A DNA stretch of 29,599 nucleotides. Source: Phallusia fumigata. Its lineage: Eukaryota; Chordata; Ascidiacea; Phlebobranchia; Ascidiidae. The stretch spans positions 1 through 29,599 of the forward strand of contig QXVZ01023923.1 in NCBI GenBank assembly GCA_008931825.1. The letters run 5' to 3'. A program made the position numbers and the translations under genes. The first letter of the stretch is position 1; each line of letters begins with the position of its first letter. This document shows, in pieces, positions 13,601-23,005 of the stretch. The notes under the pieces are model-generated. The model had not been told where the DNA came from, did not search any database, and was given only the letters and a program-made list of their open reading frames with translations.

Positions 13601-16218
13601 TGGGGGAGGGGGACTTCACTGAAAGCTCTTTGTCGCACGTGCAGCAGGTGCACGCTGGAGGGATTGAAAGTGGTGCAGGTTTCAAGGTAAGGGTCGTGTT
13701 GCCTTCGGTTGAGGAAAGGCTCGTGGCGCTGTTGGGATCATCCGACTCGCCTTCGCTGTTAAATCGGTCGCTGTGCCGGGCACATCGGTGTTGTCGGTGG
13801 TTGTCGCACGGGCGGTTGGAGCGCTTGCCGCGTGGCAGCCTGAAGTTGTCGAGCTCCTCGTCTTCTTCGTTGTTGTTGTCGCACGAGATTCGCAGTGCTC
13901 CGAGTCCAAGAATGGACGGGGTCAAGCCAAGAGGGGTGACCGGCGAGCAGCGACCTCCACGGGGCGATGACGACGTCGATTCGTCGCTTCCACATCCTTC
14001 GTCGTCGGCATCGCTCGACAAGACGTTACCGGCTTTGGTGCACAGATCGGAATGACCAATTTCAAACTTCGTGTAGCCTCCTAGAAAAGGCACTGAGGGG
14101 TTAGAAACACGAAAACATCGCCATATCTGGGACATGAGGGCAGTCTTATCTCGGGAAATATGCGTTACATGATGTTTCTCGGTAAGGCGTCTTCCGGTCT
14201 TAGCTGCCGGGGTCGTTTGAAAGTTGGCCGCTATGCTTGTATTTCGTGTCAGTAGCGCGCGTGCGTGTTCTTGACATGGTTGTAAACGGCGGTGTGACGC
14301 TGTCGCGGCAAAAGTTTAACGATCTGCTTCTTGGAAGGACGCCTTGGCTGACACGGCCACTTGCGGTACATTGACTGCTGTGTTCCAGAACGCGAGATTT
14401 GGAGAGGAACACTTTATTTCGGGATCTTGCGCAAGGCTGCCGACAGGTTGACGAATTGGTCATTGAGATTACGGCGCGTCTTAGTGCGGTTTAGGCCCAG
14501 TCATCGCGCAATGTCAATTGACCGTAGCCGTAAATCCGTATTTTTACACCCGTTTGTCAACGCATGATTCACCAGGTCTATTGAACGCTCGAGGCGACGC
14601 GCGCTGGCCTTGTGTGTTTTGCGCGAGCACAACTGAAAACTTTCCACTCCTTTTACAGCCTTTGACGGCAGGCAGCGAGGTATGACGCCCAAGCTCGCTG
14701 TACGAGGCTTGTCGGTTAATGGTTAACATTTCGGTTATCGAATTGGATCAGTTTACAGCACACACACACGCGCGGTGCGTTGTTCAAAGAACACCGGATG
14801 ACTCTTGTTTGCAGAACGATCTCTAAAACCACGGCACAAGGTTATCAGTCGCGCAATGCTAACACTGCAGCGATTCGACACACCACCGAAGTTTGCTTAT
14901 CGAGCTATTGATTGCGCCCGAGACTCCAGTATTGGCTCGTTGCAGCGCATTTCGATTAGGGAGGCGCAAAACACATCCTGCTGTTCCATGCACAGAATTA
15001 CATGTTATCAAACAGGTTGGCGACGCGAAACGCTTGTTTGAAAATACGGCGTGAATGTTATGTTTACGGGGTTAACGGATTTAGAGCACGCCGTTCCGCC
15101 AAAAAGCTAATTCGGCGGCCGTCGGGAGCAGGAAAACAGCAGACAAATCTCGCGGTTCACGTCAAACCCCCGGTGTCAGGTGACCCGGTAATTCGTGCAC
15201 ACACTGGCCCGACGGTTGAGTCACGGAAGACGAACGGGCAAGATGGTTCTCGATTATCGCGAGCACTGGACCATGAATTGTTCGCGTGAGAAGCGGAGGG
15301 CCCGGCGCTAACCGCGGCAAACACAGCGGATAAGAGGTTAAGAGAATTCGTCTGGGTTTGTTGACGCGGTGATTCACTGTGTTTGCTATCCAAAGACAGC
15401 GTCGTATAGTTTTATGTGATTTGCGTGCGACCGCGGGCCTCGAGTTTAATTCAACTTAGCGTTTAATATGCACCCGCTGCCGGGAGGCCACAAAGCAAAA
15501 GTACACACTCTCAACACGTCTTAGCCTGTTCCGATGAAACGAATTGACACAGTGCCGTTCGCGCCCCTCCGCGTGTTAAACGTGACGCGCATTGTCATCA
15601 CGTCTCTGTTAGTTCCGATGATTATTTGCGGCCCGAGACCTATACGGCGAGCCACGACTACTGGGCCAACGCGCTATATGGAGGACACACACTCATTACA
15701 TGATTAACATGCATATCCGCTCTATTCACGAATTACTTTCTACCCAATGCGACCGCTTTGTCATGGTTGTATGCCCTACTTGGTAATCTTCAAGCAACAC
15801 ACTTAACACTTATGACAAATCAATACCAAGTTTTCTTCTTACCTTTAAGCACAAAGACTTTACACCCCTCGTTCGCCATACGATTGTACAGAAGACTCAG
15901 CATAGACGCGTCGTTGTTGTTCAGTTCGGCGGTGAAATGGTCGTACAAGACCACTTGGTACGTTGTGCACTTCTTCAGGAAGGCTTCCTTTTCTTGGCGA
16001 AAATTCGGCGGCACAAGGCTCTTCAACGACAGCTTGTTGGCTTTGAGTCGGCGCATCATCAACTGCGGCAGCACTATGTTGTGTGAACCAGTGATGTGGC
16101 CATGGCGATATTCTTCGTTAGATCTGCAGTCGAGCAGCAAGACCTCGTCCTGGCGGTACAGGCTTTCACGGAGTTCTTCACAGTTAACATAGGCTTTCGA
16201 TTCCATGGTGATCTTCAT
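10233..16218 (-). CDS. DUSP6: MKP-3 class dual-specificity MAP-kinase phosphatase (DUSP6/7/9 type), three coding exons
   Basis: CDS is join(16218-15843, 14080-13331, 10621-10233) on the minus strand, 504 aa plus TGA. Family role: a cytoplasmic phosphatase that docks ERK and removes phosphate from its Thr and Tyr, giving negative feedback on FGF/RTK signalling. Seen: an N-terminal rhodanese-like domain (about 8-126) with a basic kinase-interaction motif around Arg56-Arg57; a long acidic and Ser/Pro-rich linker (about 132-302) that keeps LGLGALRIS (183-191) and DPNSAT (240-245); a phosphatase domain (about 303-445) with general-acid Asp358 and signature HCLAGISRS holding Cys389 and Arg395; and a tail with LFFTSP (467-472), like vertebrate LYFTTP. 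Both introns are phase 1 with GT/AG ends. The first ATG follows an in-frame TAG at 16224-16222. Met5 (ATG at 16206-16204) sits in CACCATGG, a stronger context, and may also be used. Vertebrate DUSP6 is about 380 aa; the extra length is mostly linker. It resembles DUSP6, 7 and 9 alike, so the symbol stands for the ancestor of all three. Confidence 0.97.
10622..13330 (-). other. DUSP intron 2 (2709 bp)
   Basis: Phase 1 intron with GTAAGC donor and TTACAG acceptor. I see no second gene in it. It holds one perfect TGACGTCA (12063-12070), a forkhead-type TGTTTAC (13024-13030) and a 9-bp-arm hairpin close to the donor (13282-13303). It is CpG-rich like the exons around it. Short open frames on both strands show no domain or motif. 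Confidence 0.85.
13282..13303. repeat. Perfect hairpin just inside DUSP intron 2
   Basis: TTCTATATT and AATATAGAA are perfect 9-bp inverted arms around the four-base loop CACA. In the minus-strand pre-mRNA the hairpin begins about 27 nt after the exon 2 donor. Confidence 0.75.
13331..14080 (-). CDS. DUSP6: DUSP coding exon 2 (expanded linker and first half of phosphatase domain)
   Basis: The acceptor is TTCTAG|GA at 14081/14080 and the donor ATCG|GTAAGC at 13331/13330. It encodes residues 126-375. The first two thirds form the low-complexity linker: an acidic Ser stretch, NNNEEDEE at 194-201, a His/Arg-rich stretch at 219-231, Cys269-x-Cys-Cys-x-Cys274, and Ser-Pro repeats at 282-292. The last third opens the catalytic domain with [13 protein letters not shown] (305-317), [10 protein letters not shown] (332-341) and [16 protein letters not shown] (356-371), nearly identical to vertebrate DUSP6. 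Confidence 0.96.
14081..15842 (-). other. DUSP intron 1 (1762 bp)
   Basis: Phase 1 intron with donor GTAAGA after codon 125 and acceptor TTCTAG. No gene or repeat is recognisable. It contains a short CA/CG dinucleotide tract near 14757-14775 and is otherwise high-complexity, CpG-rich sequence. Confidence 0.85.
15843..16218 (-). CDS. DUSP6: DUSP coding exon 1 (rhodanese/ERK-docking domain)
   Basis: It encodes residues 1-125 plus the first base of codon 126. It covers the rhodanese-like domain with LLLDCRS (27-33) and the docking segment [11 protein letters not shown] (53-63). The donor is G|GTAAGA at 15843/15842. Codon 126 is a split Gly that continues in exon 2, giving the K-G-G-Y-T-K-F junction that matches vertebrate E-G-G-F-S-K-F. 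Confidence 0.96.
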
Positions 16219-16352
16219 TCTCTAGGGGCTGTTGCCGATATGAATTCAAATTCTTCGTTCAGCTCAAAACAGATGCTTGATACTGGAAAGATGCGATAAG
16301 CAGAGTTCGCCCTTTCGTTAAATATAAAGCAGGTTCGACAACTAACAAAGCT

Positions 16353-16361
16353 CCTTATATA
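16353..16361 (-). promoter_or_regulatory. Candidate TATA box of DUSP
   Basis: The minus strand reads TATATAAGG here, 135-143 nt upstream of the start codon. Standard spacing would put transcription start near 16325 and give a 5' UTR of about 105 nt. A weaker TATATTTA lies at 16321-16328. No transcript data support this; it is a motif match in a sensible position. Confidence 0.4.
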
Positions 16362-16672
16362 TGTCTGCAAAATAACAAATCATAGTTGCATAACAGTGCT
16401 TGCGGTCTACTGCCAGCTTTCAACCCCTCTCTCACATCCAAACCTCACTCTGAACTGTGCCTGTCCGCTGGCTCGCAGTTTTGTCGACCAACGCGGGGAA
16501 AAAAGGGAGCAAAGCAAGAAACACTATCTGCTCTCTCTTTGTGAGCGGCGCCGCGCCGACGCCGGTTCGAGTGGAGGAAAAAAGGGGGACGCGTTGAGTA
16601 ATCGCAAACACGCCAGCGGCGAAGGAAATAATGAATAACTGAAAGCGAGTGCTTGTGGATCTTGGCAGGGGC

Positions 16673-16680
16673 CCGGAAGC
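16673..16680 (+). promoter_or_regulatory. Candidate ETS-factor site upstream of DUSP
   Basis: CCGGAAGC matches the high-affinity ETS core (CCGGAAGT/C). It lies about 310 bp upstream of the candidate TATA box. Vertebrate DUSP6 promoters are induced by ERK through ETS sites, so its presence fits negative feedback, but a single 8-mer is weak evidence. Confidence 0.35.
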
Positions 16681-17066
16681 TCCGCATAACAAAGCTGGGC
16701 ACTTGTGAACGGTCGAACGCGCACTCCCCTTCAATGTACTATGTTTTTTGAACCGGCGAACAATGTCGCACAATACTACACCTGTGCGCGGGCTATGTAT
16801 ATATTCCAAGCGACACACTTCACGAATTTCATTACTGCTATGTTTGTGTACCACTGCAGAGTGTGTAGCATCGTGTTTTAGTCAGAAATCAGCTTCCAAC
16901 CACAGATTTTACAACTTACAACACTTTAGTGTTTTAACATGTCCATACCAGGCTGGGTGACTCAATATATTTCCACCTATCACCGTCGTACATGTCACGG
17001 GTTATTGGTCATGCAAGCCTTCCTGGCATTGTGTCGGGAAGGTGACTGTCGCAATGCACTGTTGGC

Positions 17067-17299
17067 CAATTAAAAGCCCTAGCGACGACAGGAAGGAGTG
17101 AAGTCAGCCCAACAGAGGAAGGTGGTTCATTGACAATCTACATCACAATGAATTTGTTATTGCAGGCAATACGTCCTACAGTNCAATTAAAAGCCCTAGC
17201 GACGACAGGAAGGGGTGAAGTCAGCCCAACTGAGGAAGGTAGTTCATTGACAATCTACATCACAATGGATTTGTTATTGCAGGCAATACGTCCTACAGT
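17067..17299. repeat. 116-bp tandem duplication meeting at a single N
   Basis: Copies 17067-17182 and 17184-17299 have the same length and differ at about four bases. The single N at 17183 lies exactly between them. The pattern is what is left when overlapping contig ends from two haplotypes are joined without merging. The open frame that runs through it is not a real gene. Confidence 0.9.
17183..17183. other. Assembly gap (single N)
   Basis: One undetermined base, placed exactly at the boundary of two near-identical 116-bp copies. Confidence 0.95.
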
Positions 17300-17591
17300 C
17301 ACAACAAGGAAGCCCAATTGCCGCGCAAATTTACTATTAAATCTGATATCAGCCAAAGCGTAACACCCAAAATACATGAAACGATTTCGAAAGACAACTT
17401 CCTGAATGAACGTTACGTCAGACCTACGTATTGGTAACATGTCGAGGCGTTGTGACTTTACCGGCGCCAGTGTAAATTATTTGATCAAGCAATTCGAAGC
17501 ACACCTCGCTCTCGGCTGCCACCCTGCGAATTTTTGTACAAGTGAAAAAACAGCTGGTTAAAGTGGCCGTTTCCTTTTGGGAGCCGTTGGC

Positions 17592-17692
17592 AAGTTTAAA
17601 TTTTTATTCCGTCTTCTAATTATGTTCGATAGAAATGTAATGCTTTTATGTTGGAAAGTTTAGATTTTAATTCCGTCTTCTAATTACGATAG
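17592..17692. repeat. Short local tandem repeat, period about 63 bp, with a distant relative near 20312
   Basis: A unit beginning AAGTTTAAATTTTTATTCCG and ending TCTTCTAATTA occurs at 17592-17622 and, slightly changed, at 17656-17686. A more diverged form (AAGTTTAAATATTATTCCG then ACTTC) is at 20312-20335. It may be the fragment of an old dispersed repeat; no family is recognised. Confidence 0.6.
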
Positions 17693-17850
17693 TCGTTTCA
17701 ATCGGTACAACCGACTGTGACCCAACCAAGGTGATAAGTTGGATCGCAGCAGGAAACGCTGTCGCTGGAAGCATCAGTGGTAATTAATGCGAATTAGAAG
17801 CACAGCGGCATGCATCAGGGGTGGCATGTTTGCCGACTCACCGAGTTTCA

Positions 17851-18967
17851 GCAGTTTGCAAAACGTATTGGTGCGAAAACGAATCTTCAAAACCAGGGGG
17901 TGACGATCCACTCCGTCAAGTTGTCGGCTGATACAACGCGTTGCTCTCACGTGTGGAGTTCGTTAACATCAGGAAATGTTGCTTGACGGATCACGAAAAG
18001 TTTTCGTCTTTATTGGATGGTATGAACGTTTAAAACATTTTAACGGCCAAGCAGGAGGCATGTTTTGGCAGTCGGCTGTTCATTTCAACTCGTTTTTAAA
18101 AAAATATGAAGGTTCAAAGAAAAAAATTACCGCAGCGAGTTAATTAAGCTGTTGATTTGCTGCAGTCGTTGCAAAGGTGGAACAGACGAAGTCCACATGT
18201 AAGATTCGTTCGACCCAACGTGTAAACAGGGTTATTTTCAAAGATGAATACAACTACTGAACTTCAATGAAAGTGACTGACAAGCGCCTTATCATTCCTT
18301 ATCGACCACAAACACGGATTGACGCTTATACATGGCATGCCTAGAGTGAAACAAAGCGAAGACCTTTTGTCGAGATCTAAAACCGCGCTGTTTTGATAAC
18401 AGTTGCAGTTCAGNGCAGTTTGCAAAACGTATTGGTGCGAAAACGGATCTTCAAAACCAGGGGGTGACGATGCAAGAACCACTCCGTCAAGTTGTCGGCT
18501 GATACAACCCACTGCTCTCACGCGTGAATTTTGTGGACAACACAGAAAATGTTGCTTGACGGATCACGAAAAGTTTTAGTAGTTATTGGCTGGTATAAAT
18601 GTTTAAAACATTTCAATGACCAAGCAGCTGTTCATTCAAACCTGTTTATGAAAAAAATACGCAGGTTCAAAGAAAAAATATCCCGGCAGACAGTTAAGCT
18701 GTTTTAAAGATTTCTGCAATCGTTGCCAAAATGGAATAGAAGAAGGCCACGTGTAAGATTCGTTTAACAAAAAGTGTAAAAAGGATTATTTTTAAAGATG
18801 AATAAAACTACTGAACTTCAATGAAAGTGACTGACAGGCGCCTTATCATTCCTTATCGACCGCAGACACAGATTGACGCTTATACATGGCATGCCTAGAG
18901 TGAAACAAAGCGAAGACCTTTTGTCATGATCTAAAACCGCGCTGTTTTGATAACAGTTGCAGTTCAG
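17851..18967. repeat. Tandem duplication of about 560 bp meeting at a single N
   Basis: Copy 1 is 17851-18413 and copy 2 is 18415-18967, separated by the N at 18414. Both start GCAGTTTGCAAAACG and end AGTTGCAGTTCAG. The last 170 bp or so of each are almost identical, while the middle differs by many substitutions and several small indels. An unmerged pair of haplotypes is the simplest reading; a true tandem duplication is possible. The similar short open frames at 18264-18521 and 18818-19009 on the minus strand come only from this duplication. Confidence 0.85.
18414..18414. other. Assembly gap (single N)
   Basis: One undetermined base exactly at the junction of the two copies of the 560-bp duplicated segment. 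Confidence 0.95.
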
Positions 18968-21900
18968 GTTAATGTACAAACGAAACACGACCAGCTCAAC
19001 CACACCCATGTCCGGGCCTTGTTGACACAGCCTATGGAACTGATGGCTGGTAAGTGGAGATGGAGTCTGTTACAGTGGCTTCGTGAGTGGATTTGGGCCT
19101 AAGCCGACTCCAAGCACTGTCAAGTGTTGTAAAACAAGGGGGCGCGGCCGAATTGTACAGAGTGTGCCAATAAACGGCGATCCCTTCGCGTGCGTCATCG
19201 CCCAATTCGCCGCTTAGCACGTCTTTGACATGGCCGTGCGTTGGGCAATCGGTTATTGGGAGAATTTGGCTTTAGATGGGGCACGCCAAATGACCAAACG
19301 ATCTTGGCAATTTTCGAGAACTCAACACCGATTTATTACCCCTTTTTTCCGTAGACACTGTTGATCAATACCGTTCCAGCGGAAACGCCAACAGCCTTGA
19401 AAACAATTTCTCAAATATTATGAGAATATCCTCGATCGTCAGAGATCGAACAGAATTATGCGCATTGTTTTCTCTTCACCGTTTTCCTTGTTGACGTCCA
19501 GGTGTTATGCGTGGGCAAATAAAACCCTCTAGCTTCTACATCAAAGAAAATTGTAAAGCTGACGTCTTGAATGTTGAACGTCACTTCACCGCTGACGATA
19601 AACGTAAGTGCACTACTCACAACTTAGTCAGTTTTGCAGTGGCAAAAACGCTTTGAAAGTAAAATATGACCTAATCTCATTTGCTTTTAGTTGCGTTTTT
19701 ACACCTGTAAGCTTAACTGGAGCTATCAAACTCAACATCTGATTTTGAGTTTAATGTCGCATACACAAATGCTTAACAATACTGTACTGATAAACTTCCG
19801 ATGCTGTTCATACCATAAAGGTATTTTTAGTTTTAGTAGCTCGAATTTTGTATACCGAGTCCACTTACTGAGCATACTGCGCTATATAGACAGGATGACA
19901 TCACTGCATGGCCAGGAAAGAGATGACTATTCAGTGCACGATGCCTTTGCTGTTCGCTAGAATCTCGTGTTCTAACCATCACGAACTTGGTTAAATTGGT
20001 ACAGAGTGTATCATGTTTCTACGATTTAACAACCAATAAACACCCTTCCTGGTAAATTCGCCTGCGTAAATTGATTCGTCAACCCCCGGTTTTCCGTATA
20101 TGTTGCCGCTGGCGATTGTGGGGGTTTTAGGCCAAGGTTTTAAAACGAATTATTTGTCAATAATAAAACGTTGGAAATTCATATGGTAAGTTGCTGTGTA
20201 CTGGCATCTGGCCAAATATGAAGCAGCCCAATTTCACAGCAAAACTATTATTTACGAGGGGATGGAAATTTCCCTTCAAAACAAATATTTATGAATAGAG
20301 ATCGTTATGTGAAGTTTAAATATTATTCCGACTTCGCTTGTTGCAAATCCGACACTTTGACCTGTGAGATGTAACATGGTTAGGTAGAGTTGTGTTTCGC
20401 CTTCCCCAACATGGGTCACGACATTCATGTTACACAAGACGGAATTCGGCTAAAAACGTGAGCAAGATTCCCAATCCGAGGTCTCAAATCGTCCCTTCTC
20501 CATAGCCACAAACAGGCGTCTTGATATTTAACCGATTTCAGTCAAAGGGTCGATTGTTTTGTTGGTAAGGCACGCCCGGTTGCATTCCGCAATGCCACGC
20601 TTTTGGCAACACGATTACATGCAGGTGGTTTGTATTAGGAAAATGACGAAATATGTCCACATGCAAGATTTCCAAGTTCCCGGAAGCTTGTGAATGCTTT
20701 GTATTGTTGCTGGTGACGCACTGAAACAGGTTTGGGGATAAAAAACTGCCTGTAGCAAAAAAACAGAGAGCGTTAAGTTATACATTAAATCATACGCTAT
20801 ATGTGTCATTATAAACTGGAATTGTTAGTTTTTTTTATCAACACGAAATGTGAAAGCTGTTAAATAACCTCCTACAATCAACAAACCTTATTTGTGAGTG
20901 AAAATCAAAAACAAAAGACAATTAAGTCCATTTAGCGGGCGCTTTTAACATAAAGGGTTCGTGTTCGTCGTCACATTCCGCTGCCAAATAAGTGGCAAAG
21001 TTGTGAAGTTGTTTGTTAAAACGTGCCTGTGTTTTCCGCTGCCCATCGAGTCATCTGCCAATTCGTCGGATGCGAAACCGGATTTACGCATTCGCCTTTT
21101 CCCAGCAGTCCGAAATATACATGATTTTGCGACCGTGACTTGTTACGCAGACAACTGCTAGACGCTAAGTTTGAAATTGTGACTTTCTGTCTCTATCAGG
21201 TTGAATATCTTTTCAGCATGCGAAAGTGAAAGCGACGAGAAAATAAGATAAATGCGTCGCATTGAGTTGACCGTTTACAACTATTCGTGGAAACAAACGA
21301 AAATAAACAAGACTTGAACATAGTTTCACACAATCTGGCTACAAATTAAGTTTCTGATCTAGCGCCCCACGAATGCAACCGATGTTACTTTTGGGCTTTC
21401 GTTTGCAGCAAAGCAACCCGACATCAGAAACTGTACGAAAATACTATATTTCACTCACACGCGTCGACGCACTACGTGTGACGTCACGCAAAAAAAACGA
21501 AATGTCACGCGAGTAAAAAAAAGACAGCGAATCGAATGGGGCGAAAACTAGCACAGGAACAACGTGAAAGTGGGGGACCCTTTTGACGACGTTCACCAGG
21601 GTATGCACGTAACTGTCGGGAGTCTATCTGTTACGTCAGCGACCCATAAAGTTTACGTCAATGTGGACATAGCAGTCACTGTTTTGGATATACAGGTCTT
21701 AATTTTCGGAACACTGTGATGCAAATTGTTCGTTATAAAAGTATAAGGCCTTGCAAAGAGCTGTTACATACTTCCATGTGATTTATGAGACGACGATAAT
21801 GACATCAGCGATTGTTAAAACGTTTGCATTTTATACAAAGCGTATATTAAAGATGCTATATTCAAATCGGGGACAATTTTTCACACCATGTAAGCAGTTC

Positions 21901-22002
21901 TCCTTTACGTCGAAAGCGACCAGAATTGTTTCTAGCAAGGCAACTGGTGACCAAAAGTTTGTTTTTAGATCCATTGAAACCCAAAAATTAAATCTAAACC
22001 TA

Positions 22003-22300
22003 AAAGGCGAACTGACCCCACATGAACATAAACTTATACCCAGTGGTCGTGCAGAGTCGTGTACAGATTTAAACTTGTTTCAACTGGAAGGAAAAATTGA
22101 AATGTGGGATAAGAGGTATTTTGGGTAAAACATATTAGCGAAATCCATAAAAGCTTTAAATACGTTGCTTCGATGGCGCAAAGAAAATAAACAACCTCAG
22201 GATCTGCGCCACAAAGATGTATCTGCAGCTTGTCGGAGATAAAGAAGTTTCCAGATGTGCCATTGATCTAACTCCCAGATGACTCGCGGTTCCACAAACG
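22003..22300 (+). repeat. Diverged dispersed repeat, copy 1
   Basis: It aligns by eye in the same orientation with 23831-24167. Shared anchors in order are GGCGAACTGACC, CCCAGTGGTC, TTGTTTCAACTGGAAGG, ATTGAAATG, GGATAAGAGGTATTTTGGGT, GGCGCAAAGAAAATAA, GATGTGCCATTGAT, ACTCCCAG and CCACAAAC. The copies have many substitutions and indels, so the duplication is old. No terminal repeats or coding capacity were seen. A 125-codon open frame (21751-22128) ends inside it and is probably chance. Confidence 0.55.
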
Positions 22301-22900
22301 CAAAAAAGGAACTTAAAATGTTTTCGAGGGCTTGGAGAATAAAATGGAAACACGAATTTGCCGCGAATAACCAAAACTTGCAACGCTGCAAAAAAGGAGT
22401 GAAATTTGACCAGGCGTCATAGGACGCAAGCCAAAAGCGGCTTGGTACGCTGCGTCAGTTCCAACCCCGTTTTAGACACGCCACAAACGAAACAATGAAA
22501 ACTACCATAAGTGTTAAAATTAAACAACTAGTGACGCATTCCGACAGGATGCGTATCATTGCGTGACCCCGCACGCTAAATTAACTTGACGCAAATACGT
22601 CAGACGCACGCACGACGCAAAGGGCGTTAAATGAAATCATACAGTCACATTACAAAGGTCGGATAGTCGCGTAAAGCCATATGATACAACATTGGGTCGC
22701 TTCATTCACAAATTGTGACATTTCACCAATATGGCGGACTTCGGACTTGACTGAAGCCCGAAGTGTTGCCAAGTAAGGATCGATGGGGTTTTGGTTTTCA
22801 ATGGCCCTTCCTGCTATTGAAAAGTGAGGTTCTTGGGTGTGTTTGTGTGTGTGAAAGCGGTAAGCTGGGTCGTGTAACGCTGACGGGCGTGCATGATGAG

Positions 22901-23005
22901 TTAATCGGTGGGCCGGACTTGTAGAGTGATTTTCTGTTGGTTGTCGAGGCACTCCTTCAGTTTGTCTTCGGTCATACTCATCCGCTGCTCAAGGATGGCC
23001 ATTGT
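22901..23005 (-). CDS. POC1: POC1 coding exon 12 (C-terminal coiled coil and stop)
   Basis: The acceptor is GTGCAG|ACAATG. It encodes [34 protein letters not shown] and then TAA at 22903-22901. This is the second half of the POC1 coiled-coil motif and closes the protein at 495 aa. Confidence 0.94.
   Translation of the reverse strand, partial: TMAILEQRMSMTEDKLKECLDNQQKITLQVRPTD

Larger units (their letters stand above)
16219..22900. other. Intergenic region between POC1 3' end and DUSP 5' end
   Basis: About 6.7 kb with no gene I can support. The first few hundred bases next to DUSP are probable promoter (candidate TATA and ETS sites). The middle holds two N-junction duplications. From about 17.3 kb the DNA becomes more AT-rich. 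A perfect TGACGTCA is at 21479-21486, and a dense group of GACGC/GCGTC motifs lies at 22415-22615. No canonical AATAAA for POC1 is visible on the minus strand between 22130 and 22900. Confidence 0.6.

Noticed and set aside
13600-14055. 151-codon open frame on the plus strand opposite DUSP exon 2
   Set aside because: Antisense shadow of the Ser/Asp/Cys-rich linker codons; the minus-strand frame is the conserved one.
14757-14775. CA/CG dinucleotide tract
   Set aside because: Too short to be more than ordinary simple sequence.
16561-16580. GGTTCGA-like box B suggesting a tRNA
   Set aside because: No matching box A or cloverleaf stems could be drawn around it.
17130-17363. 77-codon plus-strand frame with an internal repeat
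   Set aside because: The repeat comes from the duplicated segment around the N at 17183, probably an assembly artefact, and the frame runs through the undetermined base.
18264-19009. Two similar short minus-strand frames suggesting a small gene family
   Set aside because: They are the same sequence in the two copies of the 560-bp duplication, which is probably allelic.
21751-22128. 125-codon open frame on the plus strand
   Set aside because: Its last third lies in a diverged repeat (partner at 23831) that shows no matching open frame there, and no domain is recognisable.
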